NCBI GenBank assembly: GCA_025526995.1
Contig: JAHLKG010000017.1
Coordinates: forward strand, 496,001 to 560,000
DNA length: 64,000 bases
Source: Powellomyces hirtus
Lineage: Eukaryota; Chytridiomycota; Chytridiomycetes; Spizellomycetales; Powellomycetaceae
Direction of reading: 5' to 3'
Shown: positions 56,464-64,000 of the stretch, in pieces
Position numbering within the stretch: the stretch's first letter is position 1
How the letters are laid out: every line of letters begins with the position of its first letter
The notes under the pieces: model-generated
The model's database searches: none
What the model was told of the DNA's origin: nothing
The model's input: the letters and a program-made list of their open reading frames with translations, nothing else
Program-made: the position numbers and the translations under genes

Positions 56464-56820
56464 CTAACCGCCAGCCACGGTCATCAACGTTTTCTTGGCC
56501 TGCGCAATTTGTGTGGAGAGTACCTTCTTTTTGCCGACCTTGTATAAGATGTCGCCGTGGATGTGATTTTGGGGCCTCGGCAGGGCGAGTCGGATACCTG
56601 GGCCGCCGATCAGCATGCTTGGGGCGGAATTGCAACGGAGTCGTTCGCGATATCGGTTCAAATCCCTGGTGGGAGTATGGAAGACTCGCTTTGGATGTGG
56701 CGTAGGCAGGCACGAAAGCTCGGGGTCCAACCTTGCGGAAATTCTCCGGTTGTTCGGTGACAACTCTGGACAAGTCCACCCATGGATGTCGCCCGTACCA
56801 TTGTTGGGGGTGTTGGCCAC
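56464..56820 (-). CDS. Repeated-family ORF, module T (DI-Y-V-KK type)
   Basis: About 118 codons containing LIGGPGIRLALPRPQNHIHG, then DILYKVGKKKVLSTQIAQAK. A related segment, DIFYRVEKKMLANWRKK, lies in the minus frame near 58470. Probably an exon; no known family. Confidence 0.3.
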   Translation of the reverse strand: MANTPNNGTGDIHGWTCPELSPNNRRISARLDPELSCLPTPHPKRVFHTPTRDLNRYRERLRCNSAPSMLIGGPGIRLALPRPQNHIHGDILYKVGKKKVLSTQIAQAKKTLMTVAGG

Positions 56821-56979
56821 GGTGGAAGTTTGATGATTGTAAGAGACGAATCAAGTTCCTTCCTCGTGTGTCGACGCGGAGCAGCATGCTTGGAGTTCAT
56901 TCACCAGCCATGCTTGGAGTTCATTCACCAGCCATGTGAAGCGTTGGCGCTCTTCAGGCAACGGAGGCATGTTCACATC

Positions 56980-57063
56980 TGTAGCATTTCTATGAAAGCT
57001 CATGCGCTCCGGCAAATGTGCGGGGTCACGTCTCCTACAAGCTGAGAGACGTGCACCAGATTC
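56980..57063. repeat. Dispersed repeat, copy 2 of 2
   Basis: Partner of 50369-50453, same orientation. It lies between ORFs. Confidence 0.75.
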
Positions 57064-57170
57064 AAATCGTTTGGCAGAGCAATCATGCTAGCTCGCAAGT
57101 CGTCGCTCCAAGCACATCGATGCACAGGTGGTAGATTAGGCTCGCCTTTTCGTCACCACTTATGTCAGCT

Positions 57171-57430
57171 TCAGTTTCGAGAGCTTCCCGTGCGAACCGC
57201 TTGATTTGTTCCTCCGTGAGCGTTTCCTTCACGAATTTGTCGAGTTGAGCTGTAGCTTTCTTCTCCGGGGATCATTTCTTCTTCGTCATACCCGTCCGAG
57301 GCGAACGTCCGGTTTACAATCCCCGACAGGTTCGCCCCAGGAGGGCACACCTTACATGACACCCAATAGCCACCGTCCAAGGGCTCGCGGTAAAACGCGG
57401 CACCCAACGGGATGGGCAGATCTCGACCAG
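57171..57430 (-). CDS. Repeated-family ORF, module W (CKVCPPGANLS type, first copy)
   Basis: Minus frame LPIPLGAAFYREPLDGGYWV, then SCKVCPPGANLSGIVNRTFA and an acidic tail to the stop at 57171. The window's right end holds a second copy, IPLGPAFYKEPADGGFWVTC then KVCPPGANLS (63740-63930). Upstream in the same frame lies AYDAAVAAGTVAVAPPAPAL then MRFLELCREAYGRQGF and a TAG. Either an intron removes the stop or this copy is broken. The compact Cys and Gly/Pro spacing suggests a small folded domain. Confidence 0.4.
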
Positions 57431-57674
57431 CACCCGCCCCTGCTCGCGGCCGCCGCCTGTTCGCCTAGAAGCCCTGACGGCCATACGCCTCGCGACAGAG
57501 CTCCAAAAAACGCATCCCCGTCCACTGGGCATGATGCAGCGCGGGCGCCGGGGGAGCAACCGCCACAGTGCCGGCAGCGACGGCGGCGTCGTAGGCCGCG
57601 CATCGTGAAATGCTCCACGAGGGTCGTAGCGCCCTGCACGAAGTCCCCGCGGCCATCGATGGCCTCCAAAACGA

Positions 57675-58253
57675 TCACCTACGAGGGCCCCAAAAAACTG
57701 TAGATCCGTGGGCTGCCAGTCCGTTGTCTTTACTCCACTGAGTCACGTATTCTGCTCGAGCTTGCGTATTCATCCCGTTCCAGCCAACGATCACAGGCGC
57801 TTCTTTCTCCTTGAGTTGGTTGTCAACAGTTTGATTCCACCACCCAAGCGTTCGTAGACTTGCAAAGTCGGAACCCATAAAATGAGTATGCCCCCAGTCC
57901 CGCCAGGTGATGTGACCGGCCGGGTTACGAGAACCCGTGCCCATGCGGGGGACCACCGCGTTGATTCCGAGCATATCGCCTCGCTCACGAGAATCGGCCA
58001 TGGCGACGGCTGGGACAAGGGAAAGAACCGAGAGAGCGAGGGCGGAAGCGAGAGCAGGAGCGAAATGGAAGTGTGAGCAGGCGGAGCGCAAGAACAAGGT
58101 GAAAGCAGAGAGAGCCAAGAGTAGAAAGCGCGACGCGGGAGGGAAAAAGAGAATTAGAGTGACAACAGAAGTACGAGAAGAGATAGTAGGGAGAGAGCGA
58201 GGATAGCGAGGATAGCGGGAAATGGTGATCTCGGCTGGCCTTGGGCATAACAC
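57675..58253 (-). CDS. Hypothetical ORF, possible membrane anchor plus globular part
   Basis: A frame of about 192 codons. An N-terminal Leu/Ala/Ser-rich stretch (FLLLALSAFTLFLRSACSHF) could be a signal or membrane segment. A clean globular segment starts at MADSRERGDMLGINAVVPRM and continues with HITWRDWGHTHFMGSDFASL, GWWNQTVDNQLKEKEAPVIV and ARAEYVTQWSKDNGLAAHGS. It ends just before module W and may be its upstream exon. Not recognised. Confidence 0.4.
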   Translation of the reverse strand: MLCPRPAEITISRYPRYPRSLPTISSRTSVVTLILFFPPASRFLLLALSAFTLFLRSACSHFHFAPALASALALSVLSLVPAVAMADSRERGDMLGINAVVPRMGTGSRNPAGHITWRDWGHTHFMGSDFASLRTLGWWNQTVDNQLKEKEAPVIVGWNGMNTQARAEYVTQWSKDNGLAAHGSTVFWGPRR

Positions 58254-58289
58254 AGTGAATCGGATATACCCGCCTCTCCAGTGCGGAAG

Positions 58290-58581
58290 ACTCCACCCTC
58301 AGGAAAGTCCTCGTTCAGAAATGCCTGAAAAAGCCACAACGCGTCACTTTGGCTTTCACACGAGCGTTTTGCGTTGCTAAGGCAGTAGCGGACCAGCTCC
58401 TCCGGGGCGCCGATTTTTTGCGCCAGTTCGCCAACATCTTCTTCTCGACCCTGTAGAAGATGTCGAGACGTGTTTTTAAATCATTGACATGGCGAGGATG
58501 CCAATGCCAAGCCGTTTCCACGATTCTCCCGCGTGGGGCGTTCCTTACTGCGCAACTGTGGGACAATGATGCCTTTGACAT
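58290..58581 (-). CDS. Repeated-family exon region, module T (second copy)
   Basis: Frames here encode RLDIFYRVEKKMLANWRKK or, one frame over, IGAPEELVRYCLSNAKRSCE then SQSDALWLFQAFLNEDFPEG. The segment around AKRSC-S recurs in frame-shifted form at 62340-62400 (KAKRSCQKPRF), where the DNA is similar but the frame is lost. Confidence 0.35.
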
Positions 58582-58869
58582 CTACACCATCTGCTCTTTG
58601 CTGTGCATCAAACGCGAGAAGAAAGAGATTTCAGCAGTGCCCCGAAGTTGATGCGGATGGTAGAGGAGATGGAACCTACAGCAGGCACACTCAGTCGGAT
58701 GCTCAACTTACGACTGCCATCCGCGTGAAACTTGGGGCAACCCGACTAGAAAGCCGTGTCCTGGAACCGAGTATTGCACGGTGCTGAATGTATGGTAAAA
58801 CCGATTACGCTTAAGGGCGATTAGGGAAAATGCCAACTCACGTCTGAGGCTGGGAGTTCTGGTCACTTA

Positions 58870-59073
58870 CTAATGCGGAAGGTAGTCTTGCATCCAGGTC
58901 ATTTTTCCAGCGAGGCCGGTGTGTTCCACGAGCTTTATCGACTCCACCATGTCTACGTGAATTGTACCCTCCTGGAGCCATTGCGAAACTAGCGACAGCG
59001 CGAGGGCCATAGGAGGAACAGCGTTATCCCTGCTCATTCCGTGGACACGCTGCCTCATATTGCCGATATGCAT
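58870..59073 (-). CDS. Repeated-family ORF, module S
   Basis: A frame of 67 codons from ATG 59073 (MHIGNMRQRVHGMSRDNAVP). It continues SLVSQWLQEGTIHVDMVESI, KLVEHTGLAGKMTWMQDYLP and stop. An inverted copy on the plus strand (59145-59239) reads MRQRIYGMSRDNTVPPM then QSIKLVEHTGLGGK, with an in-frame 60-bp difference between the two. Confidence 0.4.
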   Translation of the reverse strand: MHIGNMRQRVHGMSRDNAVPPMALALSLVSQWLQEGTIHVDMVESIKLVEHTGLAGKMTWMQDYLPH

Positions 59074-59239
59074 GGTCGTATTGCCTGACGCGGGGGTAGT
59101 AGTTCTAGAGGTTCTGCGCGGTCGAAGAGGACTTCCAGCATCAGATGAGGCAGCGTATTTACGGAATGAGCAGGGATAACACTGTTCCTCCTATGCAGTC
59201 CATCAAGCTCGTGGAACACACCGGCCTCGGTGGAAAAAC
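58902..59239. repeat. Inverted duplication with 60-bp indel
   Basis: 58902-58950 and 59011-59058 are the reverse complement of 59193-59239 and 59145-59192, with about ten differences. The left arm has an extra 58951-59010. The spacer is 59059-59144. Differences are largely at synonymous positions of the shared reading frame. Confidence 0.8.
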
Positions 59240-59307
59240 TCACAGGTCCTTGTTTGTGTTGATTAACTCGGCCAGCTTAAAAATTATGAACGGAAACGTC
59301 AATCCCA

Positions 59308-59514
59308 TTAACGCACCGTAACACCGCCCGCGTAATACATGATAAAGGAAGATTTACCTTTAGTCCGGAATTTTGTCTTCCTGAGGCTGGGGTTCTTCCG
59401 GCATCCTCTTTTGAGCGTTTCTATCATGCGCTTGGCCATCTTGTTGCCGATATTCAGGTAGGAATATTGGTCTTCCGCGCGAGAGCGTAGATGCGCCACG
59501 TGGTCAGCATTCAT
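59308..59514 (-). CDS. Small basic hypothetical ORF
   Basis: A frame of 68 codons from ATG 59514 (MNADHVAHLRSRAEDQYSYL). It contains NIGNKMAKRMIETLKRGCRK and LRKTKFRTKGKSSFIMYY. The composition is that of a nucleic-acid-binding helix region. It may be an internal exon of the family gene running toward 58.9 kb. Confidence 0.35.
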   Translation of the reverse strand: MNADHVAHLRSRAEDQYSYLNIGNKMAKRMIETLKRGCRKNPSLRKTKFRTKGKSSFIMYYAGGVTVR

Positions 59515-59618
59515 TAGGTCAGAGTAATGGCCAGTGTCGTCATCGGTTGGCGGAGCACCGGCTGACTGGTTCTCATTGGTTGATGATCAACTACCATGTG
59601 GACGATGCATTCGGGTAT

Positions 59619-59750
59619 GCATGCATGCACTGGGCCACTGCCGTCTGGGGTGCCGCCACCTTTGCGGCGCTGGTGCCGCCGGTCGCGAGTATCGGCTATG
59701 TTTGCATGCACTGGCCCACTCCCGTCTGCAGTGCCGCCGGTCGCGAGTAC
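59619..59750. repeat. Diverged direct repeat of about 48 bp
   Basis: GCATGCACTGGGCCACTGCC-type sequence with GTCGCGAGTA at the end occurs at about 59624-59698 (with an insertion) and 59703-59750. Confidence 0.6.
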
Positions 59751-60082
59751 GTAACACTTGGCAAGACAGTTCCTGCAACTGATCCCGACGTCGTCGATGT
59801 GCAATCTATCCGCACCCACCTGGGAATGATCCAAAACGCTCCCAAAACCGGCCGAAAGGAAGCCATTCGAGTCAAGCAGGTCGAGAGTCCGATGTCATTG
59901 AGTTTTTATTGGCCGCCGACCCTTAGCGTCTGGAAGTCGGATTACTACAGCTTTCTGCGTCATTTCGAACAGGTTCTCGGCTTGGCTCAGTAGCTCCGGT
60001 AAAGTTTTAGAAGACCGACCAGAAACCCCCATTGAGTTATTTCGGGGGCGCGTAAACGTTACAACTTTGCTTCCGTCTCGTA

Positions 60083-60439
60083 CTAATCCTCGTATTCATC
60101 CAAATCATCTTCCATGTTGTCATCGCTCAACCCTTCTGTTGGTGAAACTGGCGAAGAGATCAGAGGAGACATGCAGATCTCCAGTTTTCGAACGGCAACC
60201 GAGGCAAGGGATGACCCGAATGGAACAGTGAGGAGGTGTATGTGCCGTATAGGTCTTGTAAAAAGCGGCGGCGTCAACAGGGTTGTGGAAATGAATGAGA
60301 AGGCTTGAGGGCGGTTTGGAGAGTGCAATCTGAGGCTGGAACTTCTGTTACGGCACGGGACCCCGTCGGGCTCACTGGTGGTTCCGAGCTTCGCGATCAT
60401 GCGGCCAATCAAAGCTGAGCGATCCATGACAGCCGCCAC
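60083..60439 (-). CDS. Hypothetical ORF with acidic C terminus
   Basis: A frame of 118 codons; ATG near 60427 (MDRSALIGRMIAKLGTTSEP). It contains RIGRMIAKLG-like basic text, RPIRHIHLLTVPFGSSLASV, then VRKLEICMSPLISSPVSPTE and an acidic DDNMEDDLDEYED end. The VRK--I--S segment resembles the minus frame near 53180-53120. Possibly a terminal exon of a family copy. Confidence 0.35.
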   Translation of the reverse strand: MAAVMDRSALIGRMIAKLGTTSEPDGVPCRNRSSSLRLHSPNRPQAFSFISTTLLTPPLFTRPIRHIHLLTVPFGSSLASVAVRKLEICMSPLISSPVSPTEGLSDDNMEDDLDEYED

Positions 60440-60544
60440 CTCGTCCTTTGTGACGGCGTAGTTGGACGCCGGATTCTGCTCAGAGCGTCAAGTAGTCGGG
60501 CAGGCCAGTGGCGCCCTGCCGGTGCTCTATCGCCGCCGATCTGT

Positions 60545-60994
60545 TCATAACCCCAAGGCAAGGAATGACGCGGAAGTGGTCGCGAGAAGAAGGCTCGAGG
60601 CGCCGGACAGCGGACCGCAAAAACAAAGAAGGGCAAGCATGCGGCGGGCGTCGACTCGGCCTCCGATACGACGGTCATGGGATCGACCCGGTCGATCAAT
60701 CCCGCCGCAGCAGACACGGACGAGTGTGACGACGCCATGTCTAACCCTGAGGGAAAAAAATGATCGGAAGTATCTGTCTTTGCGAACCACCGCACGGAGT
60801 TTCCGTCCTGACGTTCCTTCGGTTTCATAGGAGCGCGTCCCCCGGGCGGCTGCCCTGTCCTCTGTTGACGAATGGCGACCTATCGTGGAAGCTGAAGACA
60901 GAGCAAGGGAGGCCGGCTGAGGCGGCGTGTCTACCCACTCACTCAGCCTAGCGGCCGCAACATCAGGTGTTACGGCCCCGCCATCGTCATACAA
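60545..60994 (-). CDS. Hypothetical ORF block, two frames
   Basis: The frame 60994-60780 carries AVTPDVAAARLSEWVDTPPQ and RAAARGTRSYETEGTSGRKL. A second frame from about 60740 carries MASSHSSVSAAAGLIDRVDP then MTVVSEAEST, and later YEQIGGDRAPAGRHWPARLL. A short intron or a frameshift links them near 60750. Unrecognised. Confidence 0.3.
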   Translation of the reverse strand: MYDDGGAVTPDVAAARLSEWVDTPPQPASLALSSASTIGRHSSTEDRAAARGTRSYETEGTSGRKLRAVVRKDRYFRSFFSLRVRHGVVTLVRVCCGGIDRPGRSHDRRIGGRVDARRMLALLCFCGPLSGASSLLLATTSASFLALGL

Positions 60995-61231
60995 TTATCA
61001 AACCCAATACCGAGGAAACGTGTGTCGCAGTGACAAAGGATGTGCGACATCCGAGGGACGTGGACGGGACAGTGAGGAAACGATGTGGCAGTGACGAAGG
61101 ATGTAGGAACTCGGCGGAGAAGGAGGTGCTGTTCTCCGTACTTGTTCCTTCCTGAGTGGTAATGCGGTATGACAAGAGCGTATGAGCTGACTAGTGGCGT
61201 GCTGGTGGTAGAATCATCTGACCAACTGTTG

Positions 61232-61939
61232 TCAAAGGAAGTGACATGAATAGTTTCCACCAAGTTCAGAAATAAAACATCCAGTCCAGTTCGCCAGGGT
61301 CGCGCAGATTGTGATGTAGAAGCGGTGGGGCTTGTAGGTTTGACTGGAGCCAAGCGAAATGCCGGCTTTCAAGTATCGAGTGACCTTGAAATTGCCAGAG
61401 CTTACTTGGGCAAACTGGGGCAAGCAGGCCTCGCAAAGAATGATGTACAACTTTGACTTCCCATCACCTCCTGCCCGCTGGAGATCTAGGACGACCGCCG
61501 CCTCGTCTGTCGGGACTACGAGCTCTCCAATTGCTGTTCCGATCGGCCTTGTATGGCGTTCCGGGCCTGCCTGCATATGGGGCAAATCGATGTGATGTTG
61601 ATTGCGGGCGTCCAGCATAAGTGTCAGGGCCGCCTCGTCCCGAGCGCGGGTTGTACTCGGCGCGTCCGGGGCTTCCAGTGCGTCGAAACTTGAGAGGCTG
61701 CTCCCAATACTCGATACTCTCGATGCTAGGTCGAGACCGTTCGTCGAGGGGGCACTGTCGTGGGAGCGTGTAGTGATCCTTTGGAATGGCGTTGCCGACG
61801 CACTCGAGGAGCAAGTTGGGGGTGACGATAATGTCGTGCCAGGTGAGGTGGGGGTTGACGAGAATGTCGTTGCCAGTCTTCGACGGTGCCGGCGCGGCCG
61901 TTCCGCCAAGCATGTCGTCCAGCGTACGCTTTGCGGCAC
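61232..61939 (-). CDS. Repeated-family ORF, module V (second copy) and Cys-Leu segment
   Basis: Two frames overlap. One (61913-61464) carries MLGGTAAPAPSKTGNDILVN and HLTWHDIIVTPN, shared with 52108-52782. The other (61939-61232) is clean toward its end: IGTAIGELVVPTDEAAVVLD, GDGKSKLYIILCEACLPQFA, SSGNFKVTRYLKAGISLGSS and YKPHRFYITICATLANWTGC. A splice between frames near 61700 is likely. Function unknown. Confidence 0.4.
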   Translation of the reverse strand: MPQSVRWTTCLAERPRRHRRRLATTFSSTPTSPGTTLSSPPTCSSSASATPFQRITTRSHDSAPSTNGLDLASRVSSIGSSLSSFDALEAPDAPSTTRARDEAALTLMLDARNQHHIDLPHMQAGPERHTRPIGTAIGELVVPTDEAAVVLDLQRAGGDGKSKLYIILCEACLPQFAQVSSGNFKVTRYLKAGISLGSSQTYKPHRFYITICATLANWTGCFISELGGNYSCHFL

Positions 61940-62031
61940 CCAGCTCTGCGACTGCGGCGTGAAAAGTGTCGCGGAGGTCGTTGAGTCCGAGCTTGCTGGA
62001 AAAGGGGTTGGGATCAGATATAACAGAAAGT

Positions 62032-62226
62032 TCAGGGGCGAAGGCGCCCTAGGCGCATCCAGGGATCTAAGCCCATGAACCGATGTCGGTGTCCGTTCCT
62101 CTGGTTCGCAATTCTGTGCTCCGCAAAGATCGCCCCAATCGCATTTGCGTCCACAAGGTTGTTAAAATGAATAAAAACTCTGTAGTGGTCACAACCCTTA
62201 GTAAGTATCTGACGCACGAGAGACAA
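62032..62226 (-). CDS. Hypothetical short exon
   Basis: Minus frame QILTKGCDHYRVFIHFNNLV then DANAIGAIFAEHRIANQRNG, coding-like. It lies between the module V ORF and a frame-shifted module T remnant (62309-62460). Not recognised. Confidence 0.3.
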   Translation of the reverse strand: MSLVRQILTKGCDHYRVFIHFNNLVDANAIGAIFAEHRIANQRNGHRHRFMGLDPWMRLGRLRP

Positions 62227-62308
62227 TCAAAAGGAAGTTCATGACGAACCTGTAAAAGTCCTGGTTTGAGTGATAAAGTAGTGTTTGATCGTGTTTCGAT
62301 TGCTTGGA

Positions 62309-62460
62309 TCATCCTCGGATCAATTCTTCCTTCCCCTCACCACAGAACCTTGGCTTTTGACACGAGCGTTTGGCCTTATTTTGCGCAGTGGCGCCTCTCC
62401 TTGGGGAACAACTTGAAGTATGGGCTCGGCAGCTGGAGCAGCAGCGGGGCCAGGTAACAG
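62309..62460 (-). pseudogene. Frame-shifted remnant of module T
   Basis: The DNA is similar to 58330-58480, including AACGCTCGTGT and CAAAAGCCAAGG-type text. The reading that gives AKRSCESQSDALW there is broken here into two frames (KAKRSCQKPRF versus PNARVKSQGSVV). Supports decay of one family copy. Confidence 0.3.
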
Positions 62461-62702
62461 CATGACGGCAACGGCCGGGAAGGCGCTCCATTCAGATTCA
62501 GGGCCGGTGCCAATAATTGCATCTCCTGGCGGATCGCTCCTTGTCGAGGTCGTGTCCTTCCTCATCATCGGGCCCTTCCTCTTCCTCCTTCCTCCTCCTC
62601 GCGTTCCTCATCCAATCGGAGGTTCTTCACGCCGTCTTCGCTGGAGGGTAAAATGCTAGACGGCCAAAGTAGCAAAGAGCAAAGAGTGTTGTATTGCCAA
62701 TA

Positions 62703-63131
62703 TTATCTCACGGTAAAGTCTCTCCGAAACATTGTCAAGTTCCAGGAGATCAGCGGATTATAGCTCAATGCCATCCCATTGAGTAGGAAATAAACATGGT
62801 CATCAATTACTTCACTGATTTCAACGCCGTCCTCGACTCCAAGGCTTATGCTCGCAGCGGCAGCGGCGGCTGCGGAGTCTGCTTGAAGATAGTAGCCTCC
62901 GTCGCTTTCCTGACATTTTAAGGCTTCGCGATAGGGGAGGGTACTCGATCCAAATCCGGTTTGTCCGGGGCCGTCGTGATATCGTAGGGGTGAGCCGAGA
63001 AGGATTTGTTGCTGTTTGCCATGTTTAAATGGTCTGAAATGAGTCTGTAATAGCTCAAATAGGCGTCCACCGCGCCACGCAATATTGACTCCAACTTGAA
63101 GAATATGCTGCATCGCTGCGAGAGACCCCAC
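62703..63131 (-). CDS. Repeated-family ORF, module Y
   Basis: A frame of about 135 codons from ATG near 63113 (MQHILQVGVNIAWRGGRLFE). It continues LLQTHFRPFKHGKQQQILLG, SPLRYHDGPGQTGFGSSTLP, EALKCQESDGGYYLQADSAA and VEISEVIDDHVYFLLNGMAL to a stop. ILLGS...Y-(D/E)G matches the ORF at 44258-45049. Just upstream, 63290-63140 reads NIAGPLLAESAYHRFRAVNA then TSGKAIVALGGRCILITQDE in a different frame. A frameshift or an unseen intron separates them. Confidence 0.4.
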   Translation of the reverse strand: MGSLAAMQHILQVGVNIAWRGGRLFELLQTHFRPFKHGKQQQILLGSPLRYHDGPGQTGFGSSTLPYREALKCQESDGGYYLQADSAAAAAAASISLGVEDGVEISEVIDDHVYFLLNGMALSYNPLISWNLTMFRRDFTVR

Positions 63132-63298
63132 CCTACGTGCTCGCCCCTACGATAACCTTCGCGGAGTCCTCATCTTGTGTGATCAAGATGCATCGACCGC
63201 CCAGCGCGACGATGGCCTTTCCGGACGTTGTGGCGTTAACGGCACGAAAGCGGTGATATGCGGACTCAGCCAATAGAGGTCCAGCAATGTTATTTAAC

Positions 63299-63540
63299 TA
63301 AAACTCGACAACGCCGCTCATCAGGGGAAGTAAACTTTTCGCATCCAGTATCGAAGACGTCGGTCGACATGGTTGCATCCGGGACAACGGACAAAGCCGC
63401 CGCGCTGGAAAATGCCCTGCGTACAGTTTCTGCACAGGGCACAGTTTCGACAGGCGTAAGGGAGTTGGGTATCGGACATGTGAAAGCACAATGTGCACCG
63501 ACGTCGAGTGATCTCGGGGAGCGAAACCTCAGGCCATCGC
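63299..63540 (-). CDS. RING-like (all-cysteine) zinc-finger exon
   Basis: Minus frame MRWPEVSLPEITRRRCTLCF, then YACRNCALCRNCTQ and GGFVRCPGCNHVDRR. The eight cysteines are spaced C-x2-C-x10-C-x2-C-x2-C-x2-C-x13-C-x2-C, ending in CPGC as RING domains often do. A C4C4-type RING (as in CNOT4) or another cross-brace zinc domain fits, so ubiquitin-ligase activity is possible but not shown. An ATG lies at 63542-63540, and an acceptor-like ATTAG directly precedes it. The frame stops at about 63321, but a donor after WMRK could join NIAGPLLAES (63290) in frame. Confidence 0.5.
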
Positions 63541-63739
63541 ATCCTAATTGCAATGAAGTTACAGCTAACCACTTTTACGAAGGACGATGACGAGGTCCCC
63601 ACCCATCGTCACCGCCGTAATGGACCTGCGCGCCTCGCCAAGCGCCATCAACTTGCCTCGCGACGAGCGAGGCGATTCCCCGTTGCTGGGGACCAAGCTG
63701 CCGCCTGGGAGCGCGCCTTTAACGTGGCCATCAGATGTT

Positions 63740-63960
63740 CGAAGGCGAGTTGACGACCTGTTTGGCCCACGCGACGACAGCCCGACGGTCCCATGGCGAG
63801 AACCACCACGTCGACAGGTTCGCGCCCGGAGGGCACACCTTGCAGGTCACCCAGAAACCACCGTCTGCAGGCTCCTTGTAGAACGCAGGACCCAAAGGGA
63901 TGGCGAGGTTTCAACCTGTAGGAAGCAATCCAAACGGACGGCAGGCGGTCTCCATACGCT
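63740..63960 (-). CDS. Repeated-family ORF, module W (second copy)
   Basis: Minus frame AIPLGPAFYKEPADGGFWVT, then CKVCPPGANLSTWWFSPWDR and VVAWAKQVVNSPSNI with stop at about 63742. It aligns over about 35 residues with 57430-57171 and then diverges. The upstream part continues toward the window edge (MSAYGDRLPSVWIASYR), where another exon is likely. It precedes the RING-like exon on the same strand. Confidence 0.4.
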
Positions 63961-64000
63961 GACATGAGATAACGGACCCAGAAAGACACAGGAGCGCACG

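Noticed and set aside
56640..56690. GGTTCAAATCCCTGG resembling a tRNA B box
   Set aside because: The flanks do not pair into a T arm and no A box or acceptor stem is found at the right distance.

Overview
The window looks like fungal nuclear DNA. Genes carry many short GT-AG introns, about 40 to 75 nt where I could place both ends. The recognisable products are eukaryotic housekeeping and membrane-traffic proteins, and there is a fragment of a Ty1/copia element. Several conserved proteins lie outside the usual yeast set: a CCDC186/CCCP-1-like coiled-coil protein and a conserved TPR protein. An early-diverging, chytrid-like fungus is my best guess, but that placement is inference. No rRNA, tRNA or CRISPR was found.

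From 1 to 34 kb the window is an ordinary gene-dense segment. It holds an importin-7/8-type karyopherin (minus strand, running off the left edge) and a zinc-ligand protein with a GATase-like core and a 14-residue Ser/Pro repeat tail. Next come a giant coiled-coil protein, a synaptobrevin v-SNARE, ribosomal protein uL1, the conserved TPR protein and a secreted or single-pass membrane protein with a proline-rich stalk. Exocyst subunits Sec3 and Sec6 follow as a convergent pair. The segment ends with a NET-domain protein without a bromodomain, a very low-complexity ORF and an AMPK-related kinase with a UBA-like tail. The coiled-coil protein, v-SNARE, Sec3 and Sec6 all concern vesicle tethering or fusion and lie within about 20 kb.

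From 34 to 39 kb the DNA changes character. A diverged tandem repeat (34.6-35.2 kb) is followed by a CCAAT/TATA promoter. Behind it lies a 3.4-kb unit of intron-like sections and six copies of a 300-490-bp cassette, ending near an AATAAA signal. Minisatellite stretches inside it are open in all frames, so it is probably a spliced non-coding repeat transcript rather than a gene.

From 39 to 64 kb the window is accessory-like. I recognise no standard gene except copia remnants and one RING-like exon. Mainly on the minus strand there are many exon-sized ORFs, and short protein motifs recur between distant ORFs. I infer several diverged and partly broken copies of a lineage-specific multi-exon gene family, rearranged by inverted duplications. 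These include a 176-bp near-perfect foldback at 51.5-51.9 kb and a second foldback at 58.9-59.2 kb. Exon limits in this part are provisional.
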